64,000 nt of DNA from Granulicella sp. dw_53 (GTDB lineage: Bacteria > Acidobacteriota > Terriglobia > Terriglobales > Acidobacteriaceae): contig NZ_JAAVUR010000012.1 in assembly GCF_018449545.1 (NCBI RefSeq), forward strand, positions 124,001-188,000. The letters run 5' to 3'. Below the pieces are notes generated by a model. That model worked only from the letters and a program-made list of their open reading frames with translations, was not told the origin of the DNA and ran no database searches. Positions within the stretch are counted from its first letter, which is position 1; every line of letters starts with the position of its first letter. The position numbers were made by a program, and so were the translations under genes. Shown piece after piece: positions 50,304-60,047 of the stretch.

Positions 50304-53300
50304 TTAGTCGCCAGCAACAGCATGCGGCTCATGCTCAACCGCCAACCGGGTAGTCTTCTTCTTAGCGAACTTACCCCGCAGCCGGTCGAAGAACAGATAA
50401 ACCACCGGAGTCGTGAAGAGCGTCAACGCCTGCGAGACGATCAGGCCGCCCACGATGGTGATGCCCAGGGGCCGTCGCAACTCGCTGCCTGTACCCGTCC
50501 CCAGCGCCAGCGGAAGTCCGCCCAGCATCGCCGCCATGGAAGTCATCATAATCGGCCGGAAACGCAGCATGCAGGCTTGGAAGATCGCCTCCTCCGGCGT
50601 CTTGCCCTGCTCCCGCTCCGCCACCAGAGCGAAGTCGATCATCATAATCGCGTTCTTGATCACGATGCCGATCAGCAGAATAATGCCGATCATCGCAATC
50701 ACGCTCAGGTCGACCTTGAACAGCAGCAGCGCCACAATGGCCCCAACCCCCGCGGAGGGAAGCGTCGAAAGAATCGTCAGCGGATGGATGAAGCTCTCAT
50801 AGAGCATTCCAAGCACGATGTAGACCGTGACCATCGCCAGCAGGATCAGCAACGGCTCACTCGACAGCGACGCCTGGAACGCCTGCGCAGAGCCTTGGAA
50901 GCCGCCCTGCACCGTGGAGGGCATGCCAATGTCGATCCTCGCCTGCTCGATCGCCGTAGTCGCCTGGCTCAGCGAAGCTCCCAAAGTCAGGTTGAAGCTA
51001 AGCGTCGCCGCCGCTGACTGCCCCTGGTGGTTGACCGACAAGGGAATCCGTTGCGTCTCGACGTGCGTCACCGCAGCCAATGGCACCATCGCGCCAGTCG
51101 TGCTCTTCACATAGATATTTCGGAGCGCATCCGGATCTTCCTGGAACTGCGGCGCAACCTCCATCACGACGTGGTACTGGTTCAACGGCTTGTAAGTCGT
51201 GGAAACCTGCTTCTGCCCAAACGCGTCGGATAACGTAGCATCGACGGCCAACGCCGATACGCCCAGCCGGCTCGCCGTATCGCGATCGATCACGAGTTGC
51301 GCTCGCAGCCCCTTGTCCTGCTGATCCGTTGCAACGTCCTTCAACTGCGGCAGCGTCTGCATCTTCGCCAGCAAGCGCGGCGCCCAGGCGTTCAGCTCGT
51401 CGAGGTTATCCGCCGTAAGCGTGTACTGATACTGCGTAGCAGACTGCCGGCCACCGATATTCAGCTCCTGCTGCGACTGCAGATACAGCTGAACGCCCGG
51501 TATCCCAGCCGTTCTCGGCCGCAGCCGGTTCAGAATCACCTCAGCCGAATCGCCCGACTTCTGCCGCTCTGTATCCGGCTTTAGCGCCATAAAGAGGTTG
51601 CCCGTGTTTCCGCTTCCTCCACCCGGACCACCGCCGCCGACAAATGCCATTACATTCTGAACGCCCGGATCTTTTTGCACGATCGCGGCCAACTGAATCA
51701 TCTTTCTATTCAACGTATCGAACGATACATCCTGTTGCCCGCGAATCTGGCCGCCGATTCGGCCCGTATCCTGCTGCGGGAAGAATCCCTTCGGAACCAG
51801 GATGAAGAGATACACGTTCAGCACAATCGTCAGGATGGTAATCGTCAGAATCAGACCTTGGCGACGCAACACCCAACGCAAACCGCGCTCATACTCACCC
51901 GCGAGCCAAGCCAGCGCCCGCTCGCCCATGTAATAGAAGCGCCCATGCTTGCGCTTGCTGTGAGCCTCAAGAAACTTGGCGCTAAGCATCGGAGTAGTCG
52001 TCAACGAGACAACCAGCGACATCATAATCGCAGCCGTCAAGGTGACCGCGAACTCCCGGAACAAACGCCCCACAATTCCGCCCATCAGCAGGATCGGAAT
52101 AAAGACCGCAACCAGCGAGGTACTCATGGAGACGACGGTAAACCCGATCTCCTTCGACCCCACCATCGCCGCCTCAAACGGAGTCAAACCCTCCTCCAGG
52201 TGACGGCTGATATTTTCGATCACGACAATAGCATCGTCCACCACAAAGCCCGTCGAGATCGTCAGCGCCATCAGCGAGAGGTTGTCCAGCGTATATCCCA
52301 GCATGTACATCACGCCGAAGGTCCCCAGCAAGCTAAGCGGGACCGAAACGCTGGGGATGAGTGTCGATCGCACCTCACGCAGGAACACGAACACTACCAG
52401 AATGACCAACACGATCGAGATCAGCAACGTCCGAGTCACATCCCGCACCGATGCACGAATGGTCGTAGTGCGATCCATCGCCACCATTAGGTTGATCGCG
52501 GGAGAGATGGACGCACGCAACGTCGGCAAGAGTGCTTCCACGTTGTCGACCGTGCTGATGACGTTCGCCCCGGGCGATTTGAAGATCTGAATCAGAATCG
52601 CAGGCTTGCCGTTGATCGTTCCGCCCGTATAGATGTTTTCGACCGAGTCGATCACTTCGGCAACGTCCTGAATTCGAACCACCCCATGCGCGGAAGCAGC
52701 GCCTACAGTAGCTCCGGTGGTCGCTGTGCTACTAGCTGTAGCTGTCGTCGAAGCTGCCGCGACCGCGCTCGCTAACGACGCGGGCAATCCGGAACTCGCA
52801 GCCGCCGTACTCACCGCGCCTCTGTCAGTCGAGACGATCAGCGGGCCATAAGCCGCCGCTCCAAAGAGCTGGTCCGTTGTGCTGATGCTCGAACGTTGTT
52901 CCGCATCGTTGAAGTAGCCCTTCGGCTGATTCACGTTCGCCTGCCCGATGACCGTTCTCAAGGCCTCGAGACCCACACCATAGGCTGACAGGAGCGTGGG
53001 GTTAGCCTCCACCCGCACCGCAGGTTTTGCGCTTCCTCCAGTAAAGACCTGCCCGACGCCTTGAACCTGCGCAATCTTCTGGGCAAGAATACTGTCCGAA
53101 GCGTCATAGAGCTGCGGAACGCTCAACGTGTCCGAGGTCAAGGCCAGCATCAACACTGGCGCTTCTGACGGATTGATCTTGCGGTAGGTCGGATTCGAAG
53201 GCAGGTTCGCAGGCAACTGGCTCTGCGCCGCATTGATCGCGGCCTGCACATCTCTTGCCGCGCCGTTCACGTCTCTCGTCAGATCGAACTGCATCGTAAT

Positions 53301-53591
53301 CGACGTGCTGCCCGTGGACGATGACGAAGTCATCTGGTTGATGCCCGCAATGCGGCTGAACTGGCGCTCCAGCGGAGTTGCAATGGACGAAGCCATGGTC
53401 TCAGGATCCGCACCCGGAAGGGAAGCGTTCACGGAGATCGAGGGAAACTCAATCTGCGGCAGACTCGCCACCGGCAGTAGGTTGTACGCGACCGCTCCAG
53501 CCATGATGATCGCTGCCGACAGCAGAAACGTCGCCACCGGCCGTTTGATAAACGGAGCCGAAAAATGTAAACCTTTCAGGTCAACTGCCAT
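50304..53591 (-). CDS. mdtC: RND efflux pump inner-membrane component, MdtC-like
   Basis: 1095 residues, 12-helix proton-driven RND pump. Helix 1 VATFLLSAAIIMAGAVAYN; central helices with the proton-relay pattern SLMALTISTGFVVDDAIVVI; C-terminal GFRPIMMTS-type loop LRFRPIMMTSMAAMLGGLPL. Together with MdtB it forms the heteromeric inner-membrane part of an MdtABC-type multidrug/bile-salt efflux system. A low-complexity Ala/Ser/Thr-rich stretch of about 48 residues (255-302, nucleotides 52686-52829) is inserted in the first porter domain, just before the conserved VRIQDVAEVIDSVEN. The start ATG overlaps the stop of the upstream pump gene by one base. Last gene of the operon; no terminator recognised. 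Confidence 0.93.
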   Translation of the reverse strand: MAVDLKGLHFSAPFIKRPVATFLLSAAIIMAGAVAYNLLPVASLPQIEFPSISVNASLPGADPETMASSIATPLERQFSRIAGINQMTSSSSTGSTSITMQFDLTRDVNGAARDVQAAINAAQSQLPANLPSNPTYRKINPSEAPVLMLALTSDTLSVPQLYDASDSILAQKIAQVQGVGQVFTGGSAKPAVRVEANPTLLSAYGVGLEALRTVIGQANVNQPKGYFNDAEQRSSISTTDQLFGAAAYGPLIVSTDRGAVSTAAASSGLPASLASAVAAASTTATASSTATTGATVGAASAHGVVRIQDVAEVIDSVENIYTGGTINGKPAILIQIFKSPGANVISTVDNVEALLPTLRASISPAINLMVAMDRTTTIRASVRDVTRTLLISIVLVILVVFVFLREVRSTLIPSVSVPLSLLGTFGVMYMLGYTLDNLSLMALTISTGFVVDDAIVVIENISRHLEEGLTPFEAAMVGSKEIGFTVVSMSTSLVAVFIPILLMGGIVGRLFREFAVTLTAAIMMSLVVSLTTTPMLSAKFLEAHSKRKHGRFYYMGERALAWLAGEYERGLRWVLRRQGLILTITILTIVLNVYLFILVPKGFFPQQDTGRIGGQIRGQQDVSFDTLNRKMIQLAAIVQKDPGVQNVMAFVGGGGPGGGSGNTGNLFMALKPDTERQKSGDSAEVILNRLRPRTAGIPGVQLYLQSQQELNIGGRQSATQYQYTLTADNLDELNAWAPRLLAKMQTLPQLKDVATDQQDKGLRAQLVIDRDTASRLGVSALAVDATLSDAFGQKQVSTTYKPLNQYHVVMEVAPQFQEDPDALRNIYVKSTTGAMVPLAAVTHVETQRIPLSVNHQGQSAAATLSFNLTLGASLSQATTAIEQARIDIGMPSTVQGGFQGSAQAFQASLSSEPLLILLAMVTVYIVLGMLYESFIHPLTILSTLPSAGVGAIVALLLFKVDLSVIAMIGIILLIGIVIKNAIMMIDFALVAEREQGKTPEEAIFQACMLRFRPIMMTSMAAMLGGLPLALGTGTGSELRRPLGITIVGGLIVSQALTLFTTPVVYLFFDRLRGKFAKKKTTRLAVEHEPHAVAGD

Positions 53592-56500
53592 CAGTCCGCA
53601 CCCACAGCGTGCTCATGCTCAAGCCGTTCCCGCTCCCGGAACTCTGCATCCGCCTCAGCCGTATGGAAGAACCGTCTTCCAATCCGATCGAAGAACAGAT
53701 ACACCACCGGCGTCGTAAACAACGTAAGCACCTGCGACACAATCAGTCCGCCGATGATCGTAATACCCAGCGGCCTGCGCAGCTCGCTTCCAGTACCCGT
53801 TCCCAGCGCGAGCGGAACTCCGCCCAACAGCGCAGCCATCGTCGTCATCATGATCGGGCGGAATCGCAGCAGGCAAGCTTGATAGATCGCCTCCTCCGGT
53901 TGCATCCCTTGGTCGCGCTCTGCCTCTAGCGCGAAGTCGATCATCATGATGGCGTTCTTCTTCACAATACCGATCAGAAGAATGATGCCGATCAGCGCAA
54001 TCACACTCAGATCCACATGGAAGATCAGCAGGGCAAGAATCGCGCCTACACCAGCAGAAGGCAAGGTCGATAAGATCGTGATGGGATGGATATAGCTCTC
54101 GTACAGAACTCCCAGCACGATATACACGACAATCAGCGCAGCCAAAATCAGGATCGGTTCATTCGCCAGCGACGCCTCGAACGAAGCCGCCGATCCTTGG
54201 AAGCGTGCATTCACGCTAGGCGGCATATTCAGGCTTGCCTTTGCCTTGTTCACCGCGGCAACCGCATCTCCGATGGACTTGCCAGGAGCAAGATTGAACG
54301 AGATTGTCACCACCGGGAACTGCCCTTGGTGGTTCAATGCCAGAGGAGTCTGTTGCGCCTCGAAGTGAGTGAACGTAGACAGAGGCACCTGCGTCCCATT
54401 CGAGCTCTTCACGTAGATATTGTCCAGTGCCCTCGGGTTCCGCTGGAACTTCGGAGCGACCTCAAGCACCACATGGTATTGGTTCTTCTGGGTGAAGATC
54501 GTCGAGACCTGCCGCTGTCCAAAAGAATCGTCCAAGGTGTCATCGATATTTTGCGGCGTAATTCCCAGCCGGGATGAGGTGTCACGGTCGATCACCAGGT
54601 TTGCATTCAACCCGCTTAGCTGCTGATCGCTTGCTACATCGCTAAGAATCGGTATCTGTCTCAGCTTGGCCAGGAGCCGGTTGGACCATACATTTAGTTC
54701 ATCCGCACTGGCATCCTCTAACGTGTACTGATATTGAGTACGGCTGACACGATCTTCCACCGTAAGGTCCTGCAACGGTTGCAGGAAGCACTGAATCCCG
54801 TCGACCTGCGCAACCTTAGGCTGCAGCCGTGTGATCACATCCGATGCCGTCATCGATCGCTGTTCGCGGTCCTTCAGATTGATCTGGATACGTCCGCTAT
54901 TGAGGGTCGTATTCGTTCCGTCAATTCCTATGAACGAAGATACACTCTCGACATCCGGATCCTTCAGAATGATGCGCGCCAGCTCTTGTTGACGCTCTCC
55001 CATCGCCTCAAAGCTGATCGTCTGCGGCGCTTCGGTGATGCCAAGCAACACGCCCGTATCCTGAACGGGAAAGAAGCCCTTCGGAACGATGATGTAGAGA
55101 AACACCGTCATTACAAACGTTCCCAGCGTCACCAACAACGTCATCGTCTGGTGCCGCAAAACAAAACGTACTCCGACGGCATACTTCGAGATCACATACT
55201 CGAAGAACTCCTCGCTCTTTTTATAGAAGGCGTTCTGCTCGCTCGCGGGCCTGTGCTTCAGTAGCTTCGCCGACATCATCGGTGTCAGAGTCAGCGATAC
55301 GAACGCCGACACGAGGATGGTTACAGCAAGCGTAACGGCAAACTCGCGGAAGAGGCGGCCGACGATATCACCCATGAACAGCAGCGGAATCAACACAGCG
55401 ATCAACGAAACCGTCAACGACACAATGGTGAAGCCGATCTGTTCCGAACCCTTCAATGCGGCATCGAGCGGACTATCCCCCATCTCCAGATAGCGGTCGA
55501 TGTTCTCGATCATTACGATCGCGTCGTCCACCACGAATCCCGTGGAGATCGTAAGAGCCATCAGGCTCAAATTGTTCAAGCTGTATCCCAGCAGGTACAT
55601 GATTCCGAACGTACCCACAATCGAGAGCGGTACCGCCACCGAAGGTATGACCGTAGCAGCCAGGGAACGCAGGAACAGGAAGATCACCATGACGACCAAC
55701 GCAATCGTCAGGATCAACTCGAACTGAACATCCTTTACCGAGGCCCGGATAGTATTCGTCCGGTCCGTCAACACATCCAGCTTCACGCTGGCCGGCAGGG
55801 AATTGCGAAGTTGAGGCAGCAGCTTCTGCACCTCATCGACCACCCCAATGATGTTTGCTCCCGGCTGCCGCTGGATGTTCACGATCACGGCAGGCTTCAG
55901 CACTGCATCCTGCGCCGCTTGTTGCGTGCCATCCGCCGCTTTGCCAGCCTCCCGGGCGGCCGTACCCATCCACGCCGCCTGGTAGAGATTCTCTGAGCTA
56001 TCGACCGCGTTAGCCACATCGGAGAGGCGCACAGGAGAGCCATTCCGGTAGGCGATGATGACGCCGTTGTAGTCAGCGCTGTTAAGCAGTTGATCGTTCG
56101 CGCCGATCGTATACGCTTGTGTCTTTCCGTTCAGGCTTCCCTTGGCCTGGTCGACGTTCGCCGTGCCTAACGCCGCCCGCATATCCTCCATGCTCAGGCC
56201 ATAGTTCGCCAGCGCCGTCGGATTTGCTTGGACGCGAACCGCGGGTTTCTGCCCGCCCGCGATCGAAACCAAACCAACACCCGAGAGTTGGGAGATCTTT
56301 TGTGCCATCAGCGTATCGGCAAGATCCTCAACCTTGGTTAATGGAAGGGTCTCGCTGCTCAACGCCAGCGTCATGATGGGCGAATCCGCCGGATTGACCT
56401 TGCTGTACACCGGTGGATTGGGCAGGTCCTTCGGCAGATAGCTTGAGCTCGCGTTGATCGCTGCCTGTACGTCCTGTTGTGCAATGTCAATCGACTCGGA

Positions 56501-56791
56501 CAACGAAAACTGCAACGTAATGACGCTGCCTCCGCCAGAGCTGGTCGAAGTCATCTGGCTCAGGCCAGGGATCTGTCCGAACTGTCGTTCCAGCGGCGAA
56601 GTCACCGAGGACGCCATCACCTCGGGACTGGCGCCCGGATAGAAGGTCAGCACCTGGATCGTTGGGTAGTCCACCTGGGGCAGCGCCGACACCGGCAACT
56701 GCTCATAGGCAACAAATCCGGCAAGCAAAATGGCCACCATCAAAAGTGAGGTGGCCACCGGCCGGAGGATAAATGGCCGTGATGGGCTCAT
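53591..56791 (-). CDS. mdtB: RND efflux pump inner-membrane component, MdtB-like
   Basis: 1066 residues, RND transporter. Helix 1 VATSLLMVAILLAGFVAYEQ; SLMALTISTGFVVDDAIVMI in the proton path; LRFRPIMMTTMAALLGGVPL near the end. It has an extra ~25-residue segment at about 274-298 (nucleotides 55898-55972), between DVANAVDSSENLYQ and KPAVIVNIQRQPGA, in the porter domain near the site where the MdtC-like partner carries its own insertion. The gene follows the membrane-fusion gene with an ATGA overlap (56788-56791) and precedes the MdtC-like gene with a one-base overlap. This order and pairing of two unequal RND subunits is the MdtABC arrangement. Confidence 0.93.
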   Translation of the reverse strand: MSPSRPFILRPVATSLLMVAILLAGFVAYEQLPVSALPQVDYPTIQVLTFYPGASPEVMASSVTSPLERQFGQIPGLSQMTSTSSGGGSVITLQFSLSESIDIAQQDVQAAINASSSYLPKDLPNPPVYSKVNPADSPIMTLALSSETLPLTKVEDLADTLMAQKISQLSGVGLVSIAGGQKPAVRVQANPTALANYGLSMEDMRAALGTANVDQAKGSLNGKTQAYTIGANDQLLNSADYNGVIIAYRNGSPVRLSDVANAVDSSENLYQAAWMGTAAREAGKAADGTQQAAQDAVLKPAVIVNIQRQPGANIIGVVDEVQKLLPQLRNSLPASVKLDVLTDRTNTIRASVKDVQFELILTIALVVMVIFLFLRSLAATVIPSVAVPLSIVGTFGIMYLLGYSLNNLSLMALTISTGFVVDDAIVMIENIDRYLEMGDSPLDAALKGSEQIGFTIVSLTVSLIAVLIPLLFMGDIVGRLFREFAVTLAVTILVSAFVSLTLTPMMSAKLLKHRPASEQNAFYKKSEEFFEYVISKYAVGVRFVLRHQTMTLLVTLGTFVMTVFLYIIVPKGFFPVQDTGVLLGITEAPQTISFEAMGERQQELARIILKDPDVESVSSFIGIDGTNTTLNSGRIQINLKDREQRSMTASDVITRLQPKVAQVDGIQCFLQPLQDLTVEDRVSRTQYQYTLEDASADELNVWSNRLLAKLRQIPILSDVASDQQLSGLNANLVIDRDTSSRLGITPQNIDDTLDDSFGQRQVSTIFTQKNQYHVVLEVAPKFQRNPRALDNIYVKSSNGTQVPLSTFTHFEAQQTPLALNHQGQFPVVTISFNLAPGKSIGDAVAAVNKAKASLNMPPSVNARFQGSAASFEASLANEPILILAALIVVYIVLGVLYESYIHPITILSTLPSAGVGAILALLIFHVDLSVIALIGIILLIGIVKKNAIMMIDFALEAERDQGMQPEEAIYQACLLRFRPIMMTTMAALLGGVPLALGTGTGSELRRPLGITIIGGLIVSQVLTLFTTPVVYLFFDRIGRRFFHTAEADAEFRERERLEHEHAVGAD

Positions 56792-58293
56792 GGACGTGTG
56801 CCTCCTGTCCTTCCCGCATCTCCCGGTCCTGCGTTAGTGCCCGAGCTTTGAGGGGAGTCGGCCATCGTGTGGCCGACTTTCTTCCCTCCGCCGGTGCCCG
56901 CTGGCGCGGCAGCGTTACGCGGAACCACGCGGGCATTGTTTCGTAGCTTCTCTTGTCCGTCCACCACGAGCTGCTCTCCTTGACTCACGCCGCTCGCCAG
57001 GATGATCTGTGTACCCTCTGTGAGATCCACCTTCACAGTACGAGCCTCAACATAGAATGGCGCGCTTGCCGCTCCACCTTGGCCGCCCGCTTCAGGAGCG
57101 GGAGCAGAACCAGAATCAGCAGTAGCTTTCCGCCGCTTCCCACCGCCTGCCGGAGCACCCGAGCCGCCATTGGGTTCTGCTGCACTATCCGGTGGCAGTC
57201 CTGCCTTGACCACATAGACAAAAGTTCCCTGCGATCCCGTCTGTAAGGCCTGTGCGGGAATCACAATGGCATTAGGCCGTTGTTGAAGAATCAACCGGAC
57301 ATTGACGAACTGGTTTGGAAACAGACCGCCATCCTTGTTATCGAAGATCGCCTTGACCTTTACCATCCCAGTCGTCGTATCGATCTGGTTATCCAAAGTC
57401 AACAGGGTCCCGCTTGCAAGGTGGGTCGTATTCGAGCGGTCGTATGCCTCCACCGCAACCTTTCCACCATGTCGGATGACCTCTTGTACCTGGGGAAGTT
57501 GATCTTCCGGCAGCGTAAAGATCACTGCAATCGGCTGAAGCTGCGTCACCAAAATCAACCCCGTCGTATCCGACGCGTGGACGATGTTGCCCGGATCTAC
57601 CTGCCGCAGTCCAACCACTCCATCAATGGGAGATGCAATTCGCGTATAGGCAAGATTCACCTTCGCCGCCTGGATCGCCGCCTGATCCGCCGCGATCGCG
57701 CCCTGTGCCTGCCCTGCACCCGAAACCTGAAGCTGCTGGCTCTCCTTGGAGACCACCCCAGCGTTCAGCAGCGCCGTGTACCGGGCTGCCTCGGCGTTCG
57801 CATTGGCGGCAGTCGCCTGATCTTTCACCAGCATTCCCTCTGCCTGCGCCAGCGCCGCCTCATAAGGCTTCGGATCGATCTGCACGAGCAGTTGACCCTT
57901 TCTCACCGACTGGCCTTCACGGACATTGACCTGCAGAAGCTCCCCGTCGACTCGAGTCTTGATCGTCACCGAGTAATACGGGGTCACGGTTCCCAAAGCC
58001 GTCAGGTAGATCGGCATCGTCTTCTTTTCGACCAGCGAGGTCATCACCGGCGTGGGCCTGTCTCCCATGCCCATGGACCGGGTGTTATTCGTAGCTTGTT
58101 CTTGCGAGTTCTTGCGAATCTTCCAAATTGCTCCACCTACCGCCGCCACAATGACGAGAATGACCACCCATTTCGTCATTGGCGAACCCTTCGGCGCCTC
58201 GGGTTCTGACGTGGGAGTTGGTGGGGTTGCCTTTGGCAACGCCGTGGGGGGTTCGTGTTCGCTTAACTGGGCTGACGACATTAGCGCTTTCAC
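56788..58293 (-). CDS. mdtA: RND efflux membrane-fusion protein, MdtA-like
   Basis: 501 residues from GTG 58291-58293 (an ATG follows at codon 5). One N-terminal anchor helix (MTKWVVILVIVAAVGGAIWK near residue 39), then the adaptor fold: barrel-sandwich halves around TPYYSVTIKTRVDGELLQVN and IASPIDGVVGLRQVDPGNIV, an alpha-helical hairpin (LAQAEGMLVKDQATAANANA to about residue 190), and a beta-barrel domain ending GVSQGEQLVVDGQEKLRNNA. A proline/glycine-rich insert near 370-410 (PPDSAAEPNGGSGAPAGGGK) and a long disordered C-tail are additions relative to E. coli MdtA. It links the RND pump to an outer-membrane channel, whose gene is not in the window. First gene of the operon. Confidence 0.93.
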   Translation of the reverse strand: MKALMSSAQLSEHEPPTALPKATPPTPTSEPEAPKGSPMTKWVVILVIVAAVGGAIWKIRKNSQEQATNNTRSMGMGDRPTPVMTSLVEKKTMPIYLTALGTVTPYYSVTIKTRVDGELLQVNVREGQSVRKGQLLVQIDPKPYEAALAQAEGMLVKDQATAANANAEAARYTALLNAGVVSKESQQLQVSGAGQAQGAIAADQAAIQAAKVNLAYTRIASPIDGVVGLRQVDPGNIVHASDTTGLILVTQLQPIAVIFTLPEDQLPQVQEVIRHGGKVAVEAYDRSNTTHLASGTLLTLDNQIDTTTGMVKVKAIFDNKDGGLFPNQFVNVRLILQQRPNAIVIPAQALQTGSQGTFVYVVKAGLPPDSAAEPNGGSGAPAGGGKRRKATADSGSAPAPEAGGQGGAASAPFYVEARTVKVDLTEGTQIILASGVSQGEQLVVDGQEKLRNNARVVPRNAAAPAGTGGGKKVGHTMADSPQSSGTNAGPGDAGRTGGTRP

Positions 58294-58479
58294 CGTTTCT
58301 TGATTCGGATCAAATGTGCTTCAGATGGATTACGTTTGGAAGTCTCAGAATAAATGATAATGACGTTGGCCAACTCGCGAGAGTTTCCGGGATTTTGCAT
58401 CCTGGCAGGTCTTATTTATTTTTCGCACTGCCCGCCAATTCTTCATCTACGGCGTATTAACGAAAGAAGGACACTCTTT

Positions 58480-59976
58480 TTGCCTACTTCGGCTACCCTG
58501 CTCGAAAACACCGTTCTACTGCCTCTCTGTGTCGATCTGGATGGCACCTTGGTCAAATCCGATACCTTGGTTGACTCTGCTCTTGCCCTCGCCCGGCACC
58601 ATCCCAGCGCACTGCTCAAGCTCCCCGGTTGGCTCCTCCAAGGCAAAGCCGCCTTGAAGCGGCATATCACCTCCGCTGTCACGTTAGATGTAACTCACCT
58701 CCCCTACAACCGCGAACTCCTCCAGTATCTTTCGCAGCAGCACGCTACCCACCGTCCGATCTACCTCGCCACGGCGGCCGACTCCGTCCTAGCGCATCGC
58801 ATCGCCGATCACCTCGGCCTCTTCACCGGCGTCCTGGCCTCCAACGGAACCCTCAATCTCGCTGGAAACAATAAGCTTGCCGCCTTCCGTCAACAGTTCG
58901 GAGAAGAATTCGCTTACATCGGCAACGCCCTGCCCGATCTCCCTCTTCTCCAGCACTGCCGTCAACCGATGGTCGCCAACCCGACCTCCAGTCTCCGCGC
59001 GGCCCTTCGCTCCGCCAACATCGTCCCCGTCCGGATCTTCAACGAGCGGGCCTCCGCCATGCCCGCCTGGACCAAGGCGCTCCGCCTCCACCAGTGGGCG
59101 AAAAATCTCCTGATCTTTCTTCCGCTTCTCCTCGCCCATGCTTGGAATCGCGGCTTGGTCGGGGGAGCCGTCGTCGCCTTCCTTAGCTTTGGACTGTGCG
59201 CCTCCGCAACCTACATCGTCAACGACCTCCTCGACCTCGACGCCGACCGCAAACACCCCACCAAGCGCCGCCGCCCCTTCGCTTCTGGCGACCTCTCCGC
59301 CATCACAGGAGTCGCCGTAGTCCTGCTCTTCCTTACCTCATCGATGATCCTTGCCCTCCTGATCCCGCAGGTTGTGGCACGTCTCTCGCCTCAGTGGGCC
59401 TTGCTTGCGCCATACAAGTTCGTCCAGTGGCTCCTCATCTACCTCGTTACAACGCTGGCCTACTCGCTCTATCTCAAACGCATCGTCCTGGTGGATGTAA
59501 TCGTCCTCTCCGGCCTCTACACCATCCGTATCCTGGCTGGTTCCGCCGCCACCGGAGTAATCGTCTCCACCTGGCTCGCCGGCTTCAGCATCTTCTTCTT
59601 CCTCTCGCTGGCCTTCGTCAAACGCTTCTCCGAGCTCGAAAACCTCCGCGAGCGCGGCGGCGCGTCCGTCACGGGTCGCGACTACCATGTCTCTGATATA
59701 GAACAACTTCGCAGCTTCGGCTCTGCCAGCGCCTACGCCTCTGTCGTCGTCCTCACCCTGTATATCTCCGATATCAACGCCGACGCGGGCCAACTCTACA
59801 TGCACACCAAACGCCTCTGGCTGCTCGTCCCCATTCTGCTCCTCTGGCTCAGCCGCCTCTGGCTCCTCGCCTCTCGCGGCCAACTCGACGAAGACCCCGT
59901 CGTCTACGCCATCACCGACCGCCGCTCCCTCCTCATGGGAGTCCTTGTAGTCATAGTGATCCTCCTCGCCCTCTAA
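58480..59976 (+). CDS. HAD-phosphatase / UbiA prenyltransferase fusion
   Basis: About 498 residues from TTG 58480, which follows AAGGA by nine bases; the ORF reaches back to 58354 but that part is not protein-like. N-terminal HAD domain (1-190): motif I CVDLDGTLVKSDTLVD with both catalytic Asp, motif III/IV region GNALPDLPLLQHC. C-terminal UbiA domain with about 8 helices: the polyprenyl-diphosphate site NDLLDLDADRKHPTKRRRPF and the second site FVKRFSEL. This two-domain layout is known for bacterial decaprenylphosphoryl-ribose-type or quinone/lipid prenyltransferases, in which the phosphatase removes the phosphate after transfer. Actual acceptor is unknown. It is divergent from mdtA by 187 bases and precedes pheS by 71 bases. 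Confidence 0.9.
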   Translation: MPTSATLLENTVLLPLCVDLDGTLVKSDTLVDSALALARHHPSALLKLPGWLLQGKAALKRHITSAVTLDVTHLPYNRELLQYLSQQHATHRPIYLATAADSVLAHRIADHLGLFTGVLASNGTLNLAGNNKLAAFRQQFGEEFAYIGNALPDLPLLQHCRQPMVANPTSSLRAALRSANIVPVRIFNERASAMPAWTKALRLHQWAKNLLIFLPLLLAHAWNRGLVGGAVVAFLSFGLCASATYIVNDLLDLDADRKHPTKRRRPFASGDLSAITGVAVVLLFLTSSMILALLIPQVVARLSPQWALLAPYKFVQWLLIYLVTTLAYSLYLKRIVLVDVIVLSGLYTIRILAGSAATGVIVSTWLAGFSIFFFLSLAFVKRFSELENLRERGGASVTGRDYHVSDIEQLRSFGSASAYASVVVLTLYISDINADAGQLYMHTKRLWLLVPILLLWLSRLWLLASRGQLDEDPVVYAITDRRSLLMGVLVVIVILLAL

Positions 59977-60047
59977 CTTGGCAGTGGACGGCTTCCTTCA
60001 ATCCCTGCCCCACTCGCGCAACTCATTTATCCTGAAATTCACTCATC

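Noticed and set aside
51675..52490. Plus-strand frames opposite the RND pump genes, rich in His/Arg/Gln
   Set aside because: Mirror images of hydrophobic transporter codons.
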